This document shows, piece by piece, positions 23,566 to 35,640 of a stretch of 64,000 nucleotides of DNA (the stretch's first letter is position 1; each line of letters begins with the position of its first letter). The stretch is from Diphasiastrum complanatum (lineage: Eukaryota > Streptophyta > Lycopodiopsida > Lycopodiales > Lycopodiaceae): positions 15,972,969 through 16,036,968 of the forward strand of contig CM055106.1 of NCBI GenBank assembly GCA_029204225.1, read 5' to 3'. The notes beneath the pieces were generated by a model. That model was not told the DNA's origin, did no database searches, and was given only the letters and a program-made list of their open reading frames with translations. The translations under genes and the position numbers were made by a program.

Positions 23566-24871
23566 GGTACAGGGAGTGTACACAGTACAACATCGTTGTT
23601 GAAGAGAGCTTTAGGAGAACTGTCTTCTGAGAGTTTGGGGTTTACGACGGGTTGAAGACGGAAGGAAAAACACTAGTGCAGAGAGTTTAGCACACAGAAG
23701 CTTGGTAAGCTTGAGACTGTGTGAGGATTTAGAGACAAGGGTTGTCGGCTGAATCAGAACCTCGACAAACAGAATTTTGAAATTCCAAAGCAGGCTATTC
23801 GGTGTTTTCAGTAAGTGTGCAATCAATCGGACACCGTTTGACAAACGGATTGAAGCATCAGCTTTCTAGTGGTAGGGCGACCTCAGAGCAATTGATTTGG
23901 CCAGCCAGAGAGCTGTGAAAAGTAAGCCAAGATCAAAAGTTGCAAAAAAAACTCTGGTCAAGGGTTTGGAAGCCTAAATACTTGATTTTCTCTCTATTCT
24001 GAACTGTTTTGGTTGTTGTGAAATCTCAGGAGAAGGGCATCCTGGCAGTACGAATTAGACCTGAAGTGGACGTGGACAGCCACAAGTAGTACAACGTGCT
24101 GGATCTACGAGATCTGGGTGGCCAAAACCCTGCAGCCATAGCTTGAAACTCGTGAAGGAGAAGGAGGCCGCGAGGAGGCTGTCGTGCGCGGTGAAGAGAG
24201 TGGAGCTGTAGCGCTCCGAAGTATCCAGCGGCTGGAGTACCCTGTTTCAACGTTTTGGAAAGATCATAGTTGTAGGATTGAGGGTAGATACGGATCGACG
24301 GTTGAGATCGCGCTACTTAAGATGAATATCCACAGTTGGATCAAAATCGACCTTTAGATGGAGCCTGAAGGGCAGTTGAAGAAGGCAAAGAGGCTTTGAA
24401 GTAATTATAGCCATTCAACTTCAGTAAAAATTTTCACATGGAAAGTTGAGTTGGGTCCCAAGTTCATGAAGTGTGAAGTTTCTTCACTCTGAAGAAACAG
24501 TTCAAAAACGAAAAAAGTCCCTATTTTTGGGTCATTTGTCCGTTTTGACCCAAACGAAAGGCTATAACCTCCAAACAAAGGGCACCCAAACTGTACTTGC
24601 AAGTACGGTACAACAAAACAGAGCGATTGCAGCGGAGAAAGTGTTTGGAGTGCGCCAAAAGTGATTTCACCATTCAATTGGGCACGTAGTTGGGAGTTGA
24701 CGACTGAGTGCATTTTGGAAGGCAACGCCGATTTGGCTTTCAAATTGGTGAAAAAGCGGCGAGTGGCCTGGTAAGGGAAAAAGTTCAGGTCATTATTTTT
24801 AACTTTTGACATCATTGTTGGCCTCGGCATACTGTTTTTAGCCTACGACAAAAGTTTCAAGCAGTTTTGCG
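23566..24871 (+). other. Copia K leader, non-coding
   Basis: A 1.3-kb leader between the PBS and the gag start codon. No convincing ORF; the frames present are short and have no family features. A long leader is common in large plant LTR elements. Confidence 0.55.
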
Positions 24872-25764
24872 ATGACAAACATGGGAGAGTCCATTTTGAG
24901 TGAAAGTAACAAATTGGACGAGATTTCCAACTATGCAGTGTGGAAATTCAAAATAAAAAACATACTGATGGAGAAAGACGTGTGGGAAGTCGTCACAGGC
25001 GATGAGATAAGGCCGCCAAATGAAGCGGATATCAAAGTGTTTGACAAAAAGTTGAGTAAAGCTTTGACCTTCATTAACTTGTCAATAAAGGATCACATCA
25101 TTACCCACATTTGTGATGCTATTCAACCCAGACAGACATGGGATGTGCTAAAGGAGCAGTTCGAGACGTCAAATCCGTCAAGAATCATGTTTCTGAAGTC
25201 AAAGTTGAATAGTGCCCTCATGGAACAAGGAGAGCACATTCAGATGTATATGACCAAAATCAAGACAATGAGGGATGAACTGCATTCTATTGGTGAGCGC
25301 ATACGTGATGTGGAACTGGTGCACAATGCATTGTGCGGCATTGCAGAACCCCATCAGATGTTTGTGAGCGGAATAGCATCAAGAGAAAGATTGCCAACCT
25401 TTGACGAGCTCATGGGAATCTTGATGCAGGAAGAGCAACGGCGAGAAATGGTGAAAGCTAGACGTCAAAATACTGGCGATCAGGCACTTGCGACACGCCA
25501 AAAACAAGGCAAGGGCAAGGGCAAGAAGAAGTCTAAGCAGCAATTTGCCAAGTCTCAAGAGGATGAGAGATCTTCCAGTAAGACCAAGAAGAAAGTCAAG
25601 TGCTTCCATTGTGGTAAAGAGGGCCATTAGAAGATTTGAATGTCGCAAATTCTTGGCGGAACAAGGCAAGGGGAAACCAAAGCAAGCAGGTAACCTTGTC
25701 GATGAGGGTGAGATTGAAGACTCTAGCATCTTCATATCTGCATTGTCATCTAATCTTTCTTAAT
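24872..25764 (+). pseudogene. Copia element K gag
   Basis: The frame starts MTNMGESILSESNKLDEISN and has the copia gag layout: a YAVWKFKIKNIL motif for the DUF4219-like N-terminus, a UBN2-type central region (TWDVLKEQFETSNPSRIMFL), a basic Lys/Gly tract, and a zinc knuckle CFHCGKEGH interrupted by a stop at 25628 before its last Cys. A shifted frame continues to EGEIEDSSIFISALSSN, then stops matching at about 25764. Protease, integrase and RT are absent, so K is a 5' fragment. Confidence 0.9.
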
Positions 25765-25931
25765 TTCGCATATTTCCGCACGCTAATTCAATCAAGATAA
25801 ATACTCTTCTATTAGTACATAGATCAGAAACAAACCCGATTGAAGACACTGATATTAGTTTGATTTATTCAAACTTTCATCGTATTTTCTGTGGAAGAAT
25901 TATTCTTATTTTTCCTACAGTGGTATCAGAG
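25765..25931 (+). repeat. Partial 5' LTR and primer binding site of copia L
   Basis: The PBS TGGTATCAGAG begins at 25921. The preceding ~155 bp, ending TTTTCCTACAG, should be the 3' end of an LTR cut off by element K. I see no second copy in the window, so its left limit is uncertain. Confidence 0.55.
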
Positions 25932-26089
25932 TGTACAACATTTGTAATTGATACAGTGATTTAGAGCATTCAGTGTCGATGCAGTGGTATCTTCGCACCC
26001 CTCTCAGCATTCTTCATACATCCATCAGCAAGCCTCATCTGGAGTTATTCAGAAAATAGAAGATGTCGTTGATCAGCCATATTCAGGCT

Positions 26090-27190
26090 AAGATCACTAC
26101 GATCTTGGATCCAGAAGGTTCAGACTATTTGATTTTGAAATTAAAGATTTGATTTGAAAATTAAAGACCTCACTCATATTGAAGGACGAAGGTCTATGGC
26201 AATGGGTAGAACCAATAGAGGAGAAGCCAATGGTTACTCATGGCAAAGAACTTCGAGAATGGAGTTTGAGAAATGACAAATCTATAGCAATTATTGCGTC
26301 TTCAGTGCATGACAATATAATGCTAGATCTTACATCAATTTCAAACGCAAAAGATTTATGGGAAGAATTGCAAACCAAGAATGAGACTCAATCTAGTAAA
26401 CAAATCATGTTCTTGGAAGACCAATTAACTTACCTACAGTGGGACGACAAAGACCTGGACACATTCGTACAAAAGATAAAAGACATGTTTATTTCCTTGC
26501 AAAATTTCGACACGTAAAATGCAATTTCAAAGGAAAAACAACTTAGTTATTTTCTTCGAGCCCTACCCAGGTCATTCCACACATCTCGAACCTTATTGGC
26601 GAAAGATGCGACAATGACACTTCAAAAGGCAATAGACAGAGTCAAAGAGGAAGTAGAAGCTCATGAACGCTATGACGGCAATGGTGATTCCAAAAATGCT
26701 CTATTTACTTAGAAGAATAAATCTTCTAAGAAGTCTAAGTTTAAGAGGGAGTCATCTAAAAAGAATGAGTTTAAGACAAATGATCAACAATATGAAAAAC
26801 AACAGAAAAATTTTGGTGATAAGAAGATCTGCAACAGATGCAAAAGATCAGGTTACACAGAAGACAAGTGTTGGTTAAATCCAAAGATTGAATACATTCA
26901 TTGTCATAAACGAGGTCATGTAGCAGTAGACTATTATCATAATCTCAGAAACAAAAAGGAGCAGAATCAAAGTGAACCTTCATATTCAAACTATGTCGAA
27001 GACAAAGCAGAATGCTCCATAGCAGTAGAAGATAGGACAACAAGGAACTCAGTAGCTTATGTTAGTGTTGATCAATGTTGTTCAACAAACTCAAAAATTC
27101 AAGAAGTAATACTTGATTCAAGAACCACCTCACATTTTTTTTCCTCAAAACGAATATTATCTGAGTACAAGAAGACGAATTATTCGAAAT
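26090..27190 (+). pseudogene. Copia element L gag and protease
   Basis: The gag core (EGLWQWVEPIEEKPMV, KDLWEELQTKNETQSSKQIM) is followed after frame breaks by a zinc-knuckle region with two imperfect motifs (ICNRCKRSGYTEDKC and IHCHKRGHVAVDYYH). The protease active site is degraded to LDSRTTSHFF near 27115, with Gly replaced by Arg. Its N-terminal gag is scrambled by a short repeat of 'gatttgaaaattaaag' (26130-26165). Confidence 0.85.
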
Positions 27191-28085
27191 TCATTATACT
27201 GGAGACGGTTCTAAGCACGTGGTTAATGGAACTGGTGTACTATGGCTAGACACGAATCAGGGTGACAAGAAACTGGAGGAAGTTCTCTATGTCCCTACTC
27301 TTGACAAAGATCTTCTATCTGTAGCTAAGATAGTCGATACAGGCATGTCAGTAACCTTCACAAAGAACTCTTGTAAACTGTTCGAGGAAGATTCTGATAA
27401 CCTAGTTGCTAAAGGCAATAGAGAAGGGAATTTGTATCACTTGAACATTCAAATTCGAATCGAACAAGCGAATCAAACTCAAGAATCAACAGATATACTG
27501 TGGCACAAGAGGCTATGTCACATGAACATGGAAGCCTTGTACCAAGCCAACAAAAGTCAAAGAATTGAAGGAGTTGAAATCAAAAGTAGAGATATTCGAA
27601 CTACCTGCGAATCATGTCTTAAAGGCAAGATGACTAGAACACCTTTCAGTAAGGATGTTTATGAAGCAACTAAAGTACTTGAAATTGTGCATTTAGATGT
27701 TTGTGGACCATTCGGAGTATTGTCGTTGGGTGATGCAAAATACTTCATTACGTTTATTGATGACTTTAGCAAGTTCGCTGTGGTATACTTTATACGTACA
27801 AATTGTAAGGCTTTTGAAAAATTCGTTGAGTATACGAATTGGGCTGAGAAGCAGACATGCAATAAGTTAAAGTAGATTCGCACAAATCGTGGAGATGAGT
27901 ACATTTCCAACGAATTCAAGGCTTACTGTACTGATCGAGGTATTATGCATATGAAGACTGCATCATACACACCTCTGGACAATGGAATAGCTGAACGAAG
28001 GAATCGTACACTTATCGAAGCTGCAAGGTGTATGATGCTCATGTGAAAGCACCAAAACAGTTGTGGGTAGAAGCAGTGGCTGTCA
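27191..28085 (+). pseudogene. Copia element L integrase
   Basis: A long frame (27219-27875) covers the protease end (LEEVLYVPTLDKDLLSVAKI), GAG-pre-integrase (LWHKRLCHMNMEALYQ), zinc ligands CESCLKGKMTR, and core VHLDVCGPFGVLSLGDA with FITFIDDFSKF. After a stop it continues IRTNRGDEYIS (second Asp lost: TNRGDE instead of TDRGGE) and LDNGIAERRNRTLIEAARCM, ending at about 28085. RT and RNase H are absent. Confidence 0.88.
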
Positions 28086-28920
28086 GAGATGTATTTGAAG
28101 TCATCAATGTGTCGGGTATGTCGGGCACTTCGATGTGTCAAATATGTTGGATGATGAGGTGAGTCGAGTATATACACGGAGTTGAGTTTTAACAAACCCC
28201 AAAGTTCGAAAATCTTGAAGATGGGAGAACTGCGAAAATTGCGAAAAACGCAAAGGTCCAAAAATGCGAAGTTGGACTTCGGCTTGTCCAGGATGCTCAT
28301 TACTTAGTGGATTTGAGCATTGAAATCCACCTAGATGTTCTTGGACTCTTGGAGTCTATATAACATTTAGGAACTCACCCATCTCTAGGACCTGATTTCA
28401 GTTTTCAATTGTTGGAATCCTCTCCTTTCTTGTATTTAGTTACCATAGTTCGAGAGAGATGTTGATTGAAGTTTTACTCTCAGCTTCTAGTTGGTTGGGT
28501 GGTTTGGCTCCATAGTAGTCCTTTTGGTGTATGCAACAGGCTCTAGAGGATCTTCACTTGGCGATTCCTACACAAGGGATTTGATCTCATCAACTCTAAC
28601 AAAGCCTGATCGTCTCCAAATGAGACTGTCAAGGATTTGAAACTTGGAAACTTGTTGGATGAGTTGATTGCTCTTGTCCAAAACAGAAGGTACATCATCA
28701 TGAATAAATAAAACATTTGTTTTAGCATTTCTTTTTTGAACTTCGAAATAAGTCTGAATTTGTGGTGCATGTGTCAGATTACGTTGGATGGTCTCCAAGG
28801 CAAAGAACACAGTGATGCCTTGCCAAGATGGTTTGGACAGTCTTCTACACCTAAAGAAGAATTCAATTTATGCCTTCTTTCATGGCAATAGATTTCCAAG
28901 ATAAGGTTCTTCCAAAGAAC
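28086..28920. other. Segment without a recognisable gene
   Basis: AT-rich sequence between copia L and the transposase remnant. A 'gcgaaaaacgcaaag' patch (28220-28260) and a TATATAA box (28357) recall an LTR promoter region, but no partner copy is present. Short frames here look like chance. Confidence 0.35.
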
Positions 28921-28949
28921 GATGTGTTGTTTTCAAAATGTCAATGAAG

Positions 28950-29990
28950 GGACCTGCTTCAAGAGTGGATCTAGTAAATCGAATGTGACGAACAAGCAAT
29001 GGAGAGATCTAAAAAATGTTTGCGTTCAATTTGATCACACTAGAAGATCAACAATGGCATGTCATGTCTATGACCCAAGGTACTGTTTTTCTTTTCCATG
29101 TTGGATAAGACTTTTTTCAATGAAGAAAAACTTACGAACGTGTTCTTGATTTCTCTAGTTCAATGTACAAGAGCTATTGAGCATAACTACATGTGAGATG
29201 GAAGAAGAGGATAGTAAGGCACAAATTTTATTTTGGGAGATGCTCAACACAGTCACAAAGCATTTTGGTCATGACTGCGGACTTTTGTGAGTTCATGGCA
29301 AACAAGTCCCAGGCAAACTGGAGGGCAGTTCAAACAATGTAGGGGGCGCAAATAATGTCATGAGTGGTCATGAGAGGTCATGCCTATTTCATTTGGAACA
29401 AAGTCTCTTGAGACACACCAGTGCATACGTTCCAAAGGAACAACAAGCTCAATACAAGATATTATGCGAAAATTGGAGGGCTGTCACAACCAAGGAAGAA
29501 GCATTGAAACATTACAGGTTAATAAGGTAGTGTGGCGGATAACAAAAGTTAAGGAATGCAATTTGGATAGTTGGTTGAGCTGGTGGAATGTCAAAATTTC
29601 TCATTGGGAATATCTCATGGTGGTAGTACATTTTTTATATAAATCAAGACCACAAAATATAATCTATTTTCTATCACAAATTCTAATTGATCACTATGAA
29701 CTATTTTTGTTACTAGATATTGAAACATTCATGTTTGCATTTCTTAGGAGTCGAATAGTAATGCTTCTACAAATACTCCACGGACCAATTTATCGGAATC
29801 CAAACATGGTAATTGGCTAGCTAGAGAGGGGCAAAAAGATTAATTTTTTTTTTGTATGATGCAGTTGTCTCTGACATGGCAAATACTGCATTGCAAAGTG
29901 GAAAACAACATTCAAATATTATAGGAAAAGATTTGGGAGCTAGATTGAAAAATATAATTGATAAAAGCTCATCAAAGCATCCATTCAGAC
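28950..29990 (+). pseudogene. Mutator-like DDE transposase remnant
   Basis: Several plus-strand pieces line up as one decayed transposase. KQWRDLKNVCVQFDHTRRST (29000) comes first. Next is a first-Asp region reading ITTCEMEEEDSKAQILFWEM (29185). A second region follows, EFMANKSQANWRAVQTM (29290). In another frame comes the zinc/His region CLFHLEQSLLRHTSAYVPKE (29372-29431), followed by LCENWRAVTTKEEALKHYR, which ends at a possible donor (29518). A later stretch (29855-29985) keeps a protein-like frame (SDMANTALQSGKQHSNIIGK). The FMAxxxxANWxAV and CxxHxxQ pattern is that of Mutator-like transposases of land plants. The two Asp positions appear to read Glu and Asn, so it is dead. No terminal inverted repeat found. 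Confidence 0.5.
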
Positions 29991-29999
29991 CAACAACAA

Positions 30000-31740
30000 T
30001 AGCACAAATGTTGTCATTAAGATCTAAATTTGCTCATGTTACTAAGAAATGCAAGGAAAGAGGTCACCCTAACAAAAATAGTTTTAAAAGAATGCTCATC
30101 AAGTTTCTTTCTGTTGTCCTTTGGGACATGAGCATAAGTTGTGCATCCAAATACTTTCAAATGTTTGATTGAGGGTTTAAACCCAGTCCAGACCTCATAA
30201 GAAGTTTTGCTGTTAGCAACACCCTTAGTTATGCATAGATTCTGCAAATAAGTTGTTGTTGAAACAACATGTTGCCAAAATGATTTGGGCAAAGAAGCAT
30301 GTGTGATCATGCATTTAGCAGACTCAACTAAGGTTATGTTCTTCCTTTCAGCCAATCCATTTGACTGTGGAGAATAGGAAGCAACAAATTGTTGCTTGAT
30401 GCCATGAGGAAATTGACAACTTTACAGTCTAAATCGAGAACTGAAGAATATTTAGACATGTTATCTATTGATGTATAGTTAAGGTGACCAAGTCTATAAT
30501 ATCCTTGTCTCTTTCCGAATGCAAGAAATCTCCTGCTCTTATCAAGAATTTGACAGGAATCTGTCAGAAACTCTACCCTATGTCCTAAATCTGTGATTTG
30601 ACTTATTGATAGTAGATTTGTTGTCAGATTTGGGACCTAAAATACATTTGGTATAAGCTTCAACATTCCATTCTAAAAATTCATCCTCATAGTACCTTCA
30701 CCTTCAATTATGACGTGGGAACTGCTGTCTCCAAGGTGAACAAATTTCTTTGTGCAGTAGGGTGAATAGTCGATGAACCATTCTTGATGGCTTTTCATGT
30801 GTTGTGTAGCTCCAAAATCGAGGTGCCACTCCTCTGATTGTTCGACATAGTGATGGCTCACCATGAAGACTTCATGCTCATCATCATCTTCGATCTTCTA
30901 CTTGGTGTCGGTTGCATGAGCTTGCTGATCCAACTGTTTCTTCTTCTTGTCGTTGTTGAACTTCAAGACTCGACAGTCCTGGATCTCATGATTTGGTCTC
31001 TTGTAGTACCTGTAGAAGAGTCTTTTCTTGTTGTTCTGAGCAGGTGGCTGATTTTGGGACTTCTGTGACTGCTTTTGATTGTTGTCAGTTTGTCGAACAA
31101 CTTTCTTCTTTTGTTGCTTTCTTGAGCCCTTCTTGGAGAATAATGTCTGTGAGTTGTTGATGGAGGATGAAGATGCTCCACCTCTTCTTGTTTACTCCTA
31201 CAACAACATAGTTATGACTCTAGATAATGTGATGTCTGAGTGTGTGGAAACCATCATCACCTAGTTTTGATAGAAAGACGGTAAGCTTGACAATAAGGTC
31301 ATTACAGCATCAGAGTCTTCAATTGTTGGACCTATTGCTGCCATCTGATCCATTAGAGTCTTAAATTCATTTATGTGATTCTGAATAGAATCATCATCTG
31401 ACATTATGAGAGAGAAAAATTTTCTCCTCAAATGTAGCTTTGAAGTGACATCCCTCACTTCATATAATGTACTCAATATGTCCCAAGCTTCTTATGATGA
31501 TTGAGCTTTTCTGATATGACCAATTTGTGTGTCTAAGATGTTAAGGGTGATCAAGACAAAAGCCTTGCCATCCCTGAGCTTCCATTTGGAAATGACTTGC
31601 TCATCGACACTGGGAAGTAGTTTGATTCCAATGACTATTTCCCATAATTCTTTGGCCGTCAGTACTACTCTCATTTTAAAGTTCCATAAATGGTAATTCG
31701 AACTATCAAGTTTCTCTACCATTAAAGCAAACTGTTATTG
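30000..31740 (-). pseudogene. Copia element N: gag, protease, integrase
   Basis: On the minus strand, gag begins MVEKLDSSNYHLWNFKMRVV (31722) and continues past a stop (LSTLYEVRDVTSKLHLRRKF, VMTLLSSLPSFYQN), with a degraded knuckle/basic region at 30960-31100. The protease reads WHLDFGATQHM (Ser replaced by Phe). A GAG-pre-integrase relic at 30400-30660 is followed by the integrase end (AERKNITLVESAKCM, EVWTGFKPSIKHLKVF). The integrase core with both Asp residues is missing. The element stops at about 30000, against the transposase remnant. Confidence 0.87.
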
Positions 31741-31901
31741 TGAATCCATTTGGAATTTTAAAATGAGTATATGTAGATAGTAGATTAATATGACTAAAAA
31801 CAATAATAGCAATTGCCTACACTACATCAAAACAACTATTCTGATATTATATGCTCTAGATTTGCCTTTAGGAATCAGAGAACGTGGTTTGATATCATGC
31901 T

Positions 31902-31914
31902 AGCTCTGATACCA
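31902..31914 (-). other. Primer binding site of copia N
   Basis: The minus strand reads TGGTATCAGAGCT, a perfect initiator-Met PBS, directly abutting the LTR end CCAGCA at 31915. Confidence 0.88.
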
Positions 31915-32802
31915 TGCTGGAAATCGAACAGCTCAGAGTGGCTGAGATTTCTCGGTGCATACAAACTAGCTTCGAAGTCGCTGGATCTATGCAATCGATT
32001 CCATAGCCATAGTGAATAAAATTTTAGCTTTGCGGAAGCGTTGAACTAAATGCAATGATCAAAGCAAAAATCTAATAGTGCTATCAGTCATATAAAATGA
32101 ATCTGCAAGTAGGAATCAGTTTGAACATGCAATCACCTTACACAAACTAAATTGCTGGAACAATGATGGATTTGTCATGTAGAGATACAATGTAATTGTA
32201 GAACAGATCGGGCACGTTCTTCTTGATACAAACTTTGTGATAACAAAGAAGAAGAACAATACAATTGCGCTCTGAATGAAATTACAGATCTTTATGATTC
32301 ATCGACCTCGGATGAATATGTACATATGGATAACTGATTAAAAGAATGGCTAATGTGTGATTTACAAACAGGATTAAGGCACTACTTGCTGCTGCACGTT
32401 GCTTTCAGTCGACATCTGATTTAGTTAGAGATGTCGGATACGTCGATGACTTTGTACAAGTCAGAGATCATGGACAAGCTGCAAGACGTCGGACAAGTCG
32501 ATGACATGGACATCGGACGAGTCGATGACATGGACGTCGAACGAGCTGAAGGCGTTGGAGATGTCAATGACTTTGGACAAGTTGATGATGTGGAAGTCGA
32601 GGATGCGGACGTCGAATAGGTTGGAGACGTCGAGGATGTCGATGACTTTGGATAAGTTGATGACTTCGGACATGTCGATGTAGACTGTCATCGACTTTCC
32701 TTGTATTTCTGCAGATGAAAGCAACTATGCCAATGTTTGCAACAACTAATAAATGAATCTAGATTAGCATGGAATAAGGATGGAGAGGATAGAAATCCAA
32801 CA
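31915..32802 (-). repeat. Complete 5' LTR of copia N (888 bp)
   Basis: On the minus strand it starts TGTTGGATTT (32802) and ends TTTCCAGCA (31915), directly before the PBS. Internally it has a repetitive region built on the word GTCGATGAC (32430-32690). The 3' LTR is not in the window because the element is truncated at its 3' end. Confidence 0.82.
32430..32690 (+). repeat. Degenerate minisatellite in LTR N
   Basis: Irregular repeats of ~15-30 bp combine 'gtcgatgac', 'atggac' and 'gtcgga'/'gtcgaa' words. They produce Asp/Val/Met-rich false frames on both strands. Confidence 0.8.
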
Positions 32803-33159
32803 CATACGTGATGCTCTAACACTAATGATGCTGGTTGCATCTAGCTATTGTTATGGTATAAATCGATTGAAGACAACATTTTTGAGTAACTTATTTAGAG
32901 TATAATATGTTGGAACTTTTCAGCCACAATTGCTAAAACTAGAAATTCTACAACATGATTCTATGCATGGCTTGTCTTTATGACATCAATTAGTGCCTAT
33001 CTTATGAGGGGCATGACTAACTTGTTGTTAAGGTTTAGATTGTGGTTTGTATTATATAGCTATTACATTCATTAATGTTTGGTCCAAAAACAGTCTAAAA
33101 TGAAACTATGGTGCCCTTTTATATAACTAACTTGACTAGATAATGTTAATCAAACAAGA
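32803..33159. other. AT-rich segment, nothing recognised
   Basis: No ORF, repeat or element boundary is visible between LTR N and the duplicated block that follows. Confidence 0.5.
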
Positions 33160-34085
33160 AATTGGAAGAGCAAGGGCTTTTGTAGAGATAGGTAAGCATT
33201 GTCAAATGTCACACAATTTCCTTGTTTGACTATGCTTACATCATCATCATGTTTTTTTAGAGAATGACATCTAACTTGTAGGCACCTCACAATTTATATT
33301 AGGGATTGAAATAATATAAATAACAAATTAAATCAATTCTAGAAGCCATAACAAGAAGTGATATGTCACTTTAAAATAGAATAATTAACTTTATATATGT
33401 TGGGTGTACTTGGTACTTCTCCACCTCCACTACATAAAGGTTCCCATCATGTAACATGACATGTAATTGAAAAGACAAACATGAGTGTGAAAGGAAGCTC
33501 TTTATATGAGAAACCAGGAGAAGGACAAGCTAGGATAGAAATTCTTGCCATACTTATGCAAGCTCAAAACTTTCATTTTACTTTGTGCACATGCTTAGAG
33601 CCTTGGGAGTAAGGTCTTTTGTAAAGATAGGAAAGCATTTTCAAAGGTCACAAGAAAAACTCTATTTTGAATATGCTTACATCACCATATTAGAGGCTTC
33701 TTGAATGAATGGCGTCTAACTTGTTGGCACCTCACTCAAGAGAGAACACAATCCATCTCAAGGATTAAAATAATACAAATAACAAACTACATCACTTTTA
33801 AAAACCATAACCTAAAGTGGTATATCACTTTAAAATTAGAATATACAACTCTATTTACATTGGGTGTACTTCTTCACCTCCACTTCATAAAACAATGCTA
33901 GTTTTTCTCATCATTTAACATATGCAATTCAAAAGAAAACATGCATGTGTGAAAGCAAGCTTGTTGATAAGGTTTGTTCAATAATGCAAAAAAAAAAACA
34001 GTGGGGCAAGCTGGGATAAATTTTTACCTGTCGATGCAAGCTCAAACCTCGCCTATTGTTTTATCTACATGTTTAGAGCCTTGGG
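33160..34085 (+). repeat. Direct tandem duplication, unit ~439 bp
   Basis: Two diverged copies lie head to tail (33160-33600 and 33601-34085). Matching landmarks include 'cttttgtagagatagg' / 'cttttgtaaagatagg', 'ttgggtgtactt' with 'cacctccact', and 'agagccttggg' at the end of each. No coding potential. Confidence 0.85.
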
Positions 34086-34379
34086 CTCTTGGGTCAGGTT
34101 CACCCTAACTTTGTACATTTGTGCATAGAACATGGTAATACCTTGCTCGTCCTCAATTTAATTTCCATAAGGAGAAAGTTATGTATATATTCCTCCATTT
34201 AATCGAAATAAAGAGAGAATTGTTCAAACCTATACAACAAGCTCTTTCTTGCGACAAACTAACTAGGTATGAGATCCAATACTAGCAAGTAATAGAGAAC
34301 ATGTACAATTATATACATATAGGTTCCCAAGGACTAGTACATCAATCATGAAGGGCAAGACATATGGCCTCAAAGGCAA

Positions 34380-34640
34380 AGAAACAACAACAATTTTAAG
34401 GGCAACCTTCAAATTTCATCCAAACAACAACGGTTCTCTAGGGTAACAGTCCAAGCAACAACAAGGCCATGAAGGCTCTAGCCTTCAATTTCGTCCAATC
34501 AACAATAATCCTTAACTGTCCAAGCAACAACAAGGTCATGAAGGACAACCTTCAATTTCAAATGGCAATAATTATTCAAGGCAACCGTCCAAGCAATAGT
34601 AAGGCCCCAAAGGAGTGGCCTTGAAATTTCATTCCACTTG
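34380..34640 (+). repeat. 69-bp tandem repeat, about 3.5 copies
   Basis: The phrase 'gtccaagcaacaacaaggcc' recurs at 34449, 34518 and 34587 (in variant form), exactly 69 bp apart, each followed by 'ttcaattt'-type sequence. A degenerate first copy starts near 34380. Confidence 0.88.
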
Positions 34641-35640
34641 AAACACTCATCACACAAGGCACAAATATATATCCTCATCCTAGCTTTAGTGGTGGGTAGT
34701 CTCACAAGCTAGCTGAAATCTTATCCACTGCGCAATAGATAATTGTGCAATAGATAATTGGATGCAACAAGTTTTTCATTTTATCCTTGTATGTATTGTG
34801 TAGTCTTTGTGCTAAGGCTTAGCTAATAAACATAGCCCAACTTGATAAAAAACTTTCATGTAGTTGATGGTTCTCTTACAAACCACAATGTCGAAAACTT
34901 ATAATTAACATAATTATGTTTCTAATCGAACAATGTTAACTAATATTTGCTCAAACTTGAGTAATTAAACTTCCTCTCCAGCCATTTTATAACAATGTGA
35001 TAGTTACAGCTAACGACAAGAGAAGCCTTACAAGAACAAGCACATGAGCATGTGAGAGGAGAGAGATTTGCATGTGAAGGAGTATGCTCATATCACAACT
35101 ACACAACAATCCCACCCTCACATTTTATAAAGTCGTAACCAAAATGTGGACTAGGTTGTTTTTTCTTTTTTTGTGAGTGCGCTTACGAGAGCAAGATTTG
35201 CAAGATACCCTCATTTGGACTGCGAATTGTAAGTGGTGGGCGGAGGTGGGCTATGGAGGAGGGGGGTGTGTTTCCATTGAATTAGATTTCAAAGGTTTTT
35301 ATTTTAGAATAAGGTGATTGGAGGAATTGGTATAGTTGATTTGAGTATATGCATGGCTTATTTTTTTTTATATGCATTAATTAACAAAACTATTGACCCT
35401 TTTAATGGGAATTCGACCCAACTTTTCCGAACCAGCGGTGAACGTTCGCGGATGCAGTTTCTAGTGGTCCAACCGCAACCGCAATCGCAACCCACTAACG
35501 GCGTGCCCAAAGACTGACGGAATTTTCTTCTTCGCATATAGGAGAAGAGCGATTCTCCCTCTCATAAATACTGTGGTTATGGCGATGGCGATGGCGGCCT
35601 GAAGAAATCAGAAGAATAGGGAGGGAGGGAGGAAGGAAGA
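34641..35640. other. Upstream region of the EDR2-like gene
   Basis: AT-rich to about 35220, then more mixed, with GA-rich tracts (35610-35645) typical of plant 5' UTRs. A 67-codon frame (35314-35517) has no family features. No clear TATA box can be assigned. Confidence 0.35.

Noticed and set aside
32461-32724. Asp/Val/Ile-rich frames on both strands
   Set aside because: They come from the GTCGATGAC minisatellite in LTR N.
34380-34640. Regular repeats suggesting a CRISPR-like array
   Set aside because: The repeats are contiguous 69-bp units with no unique spacers, in plant nuclear DNA.
35314-35517. 67-codon frame upstream of the EDR2-like gene
   Set aside because: No family features, low-complexity Gln/Pro end; more likely promoter or UTR sequence.
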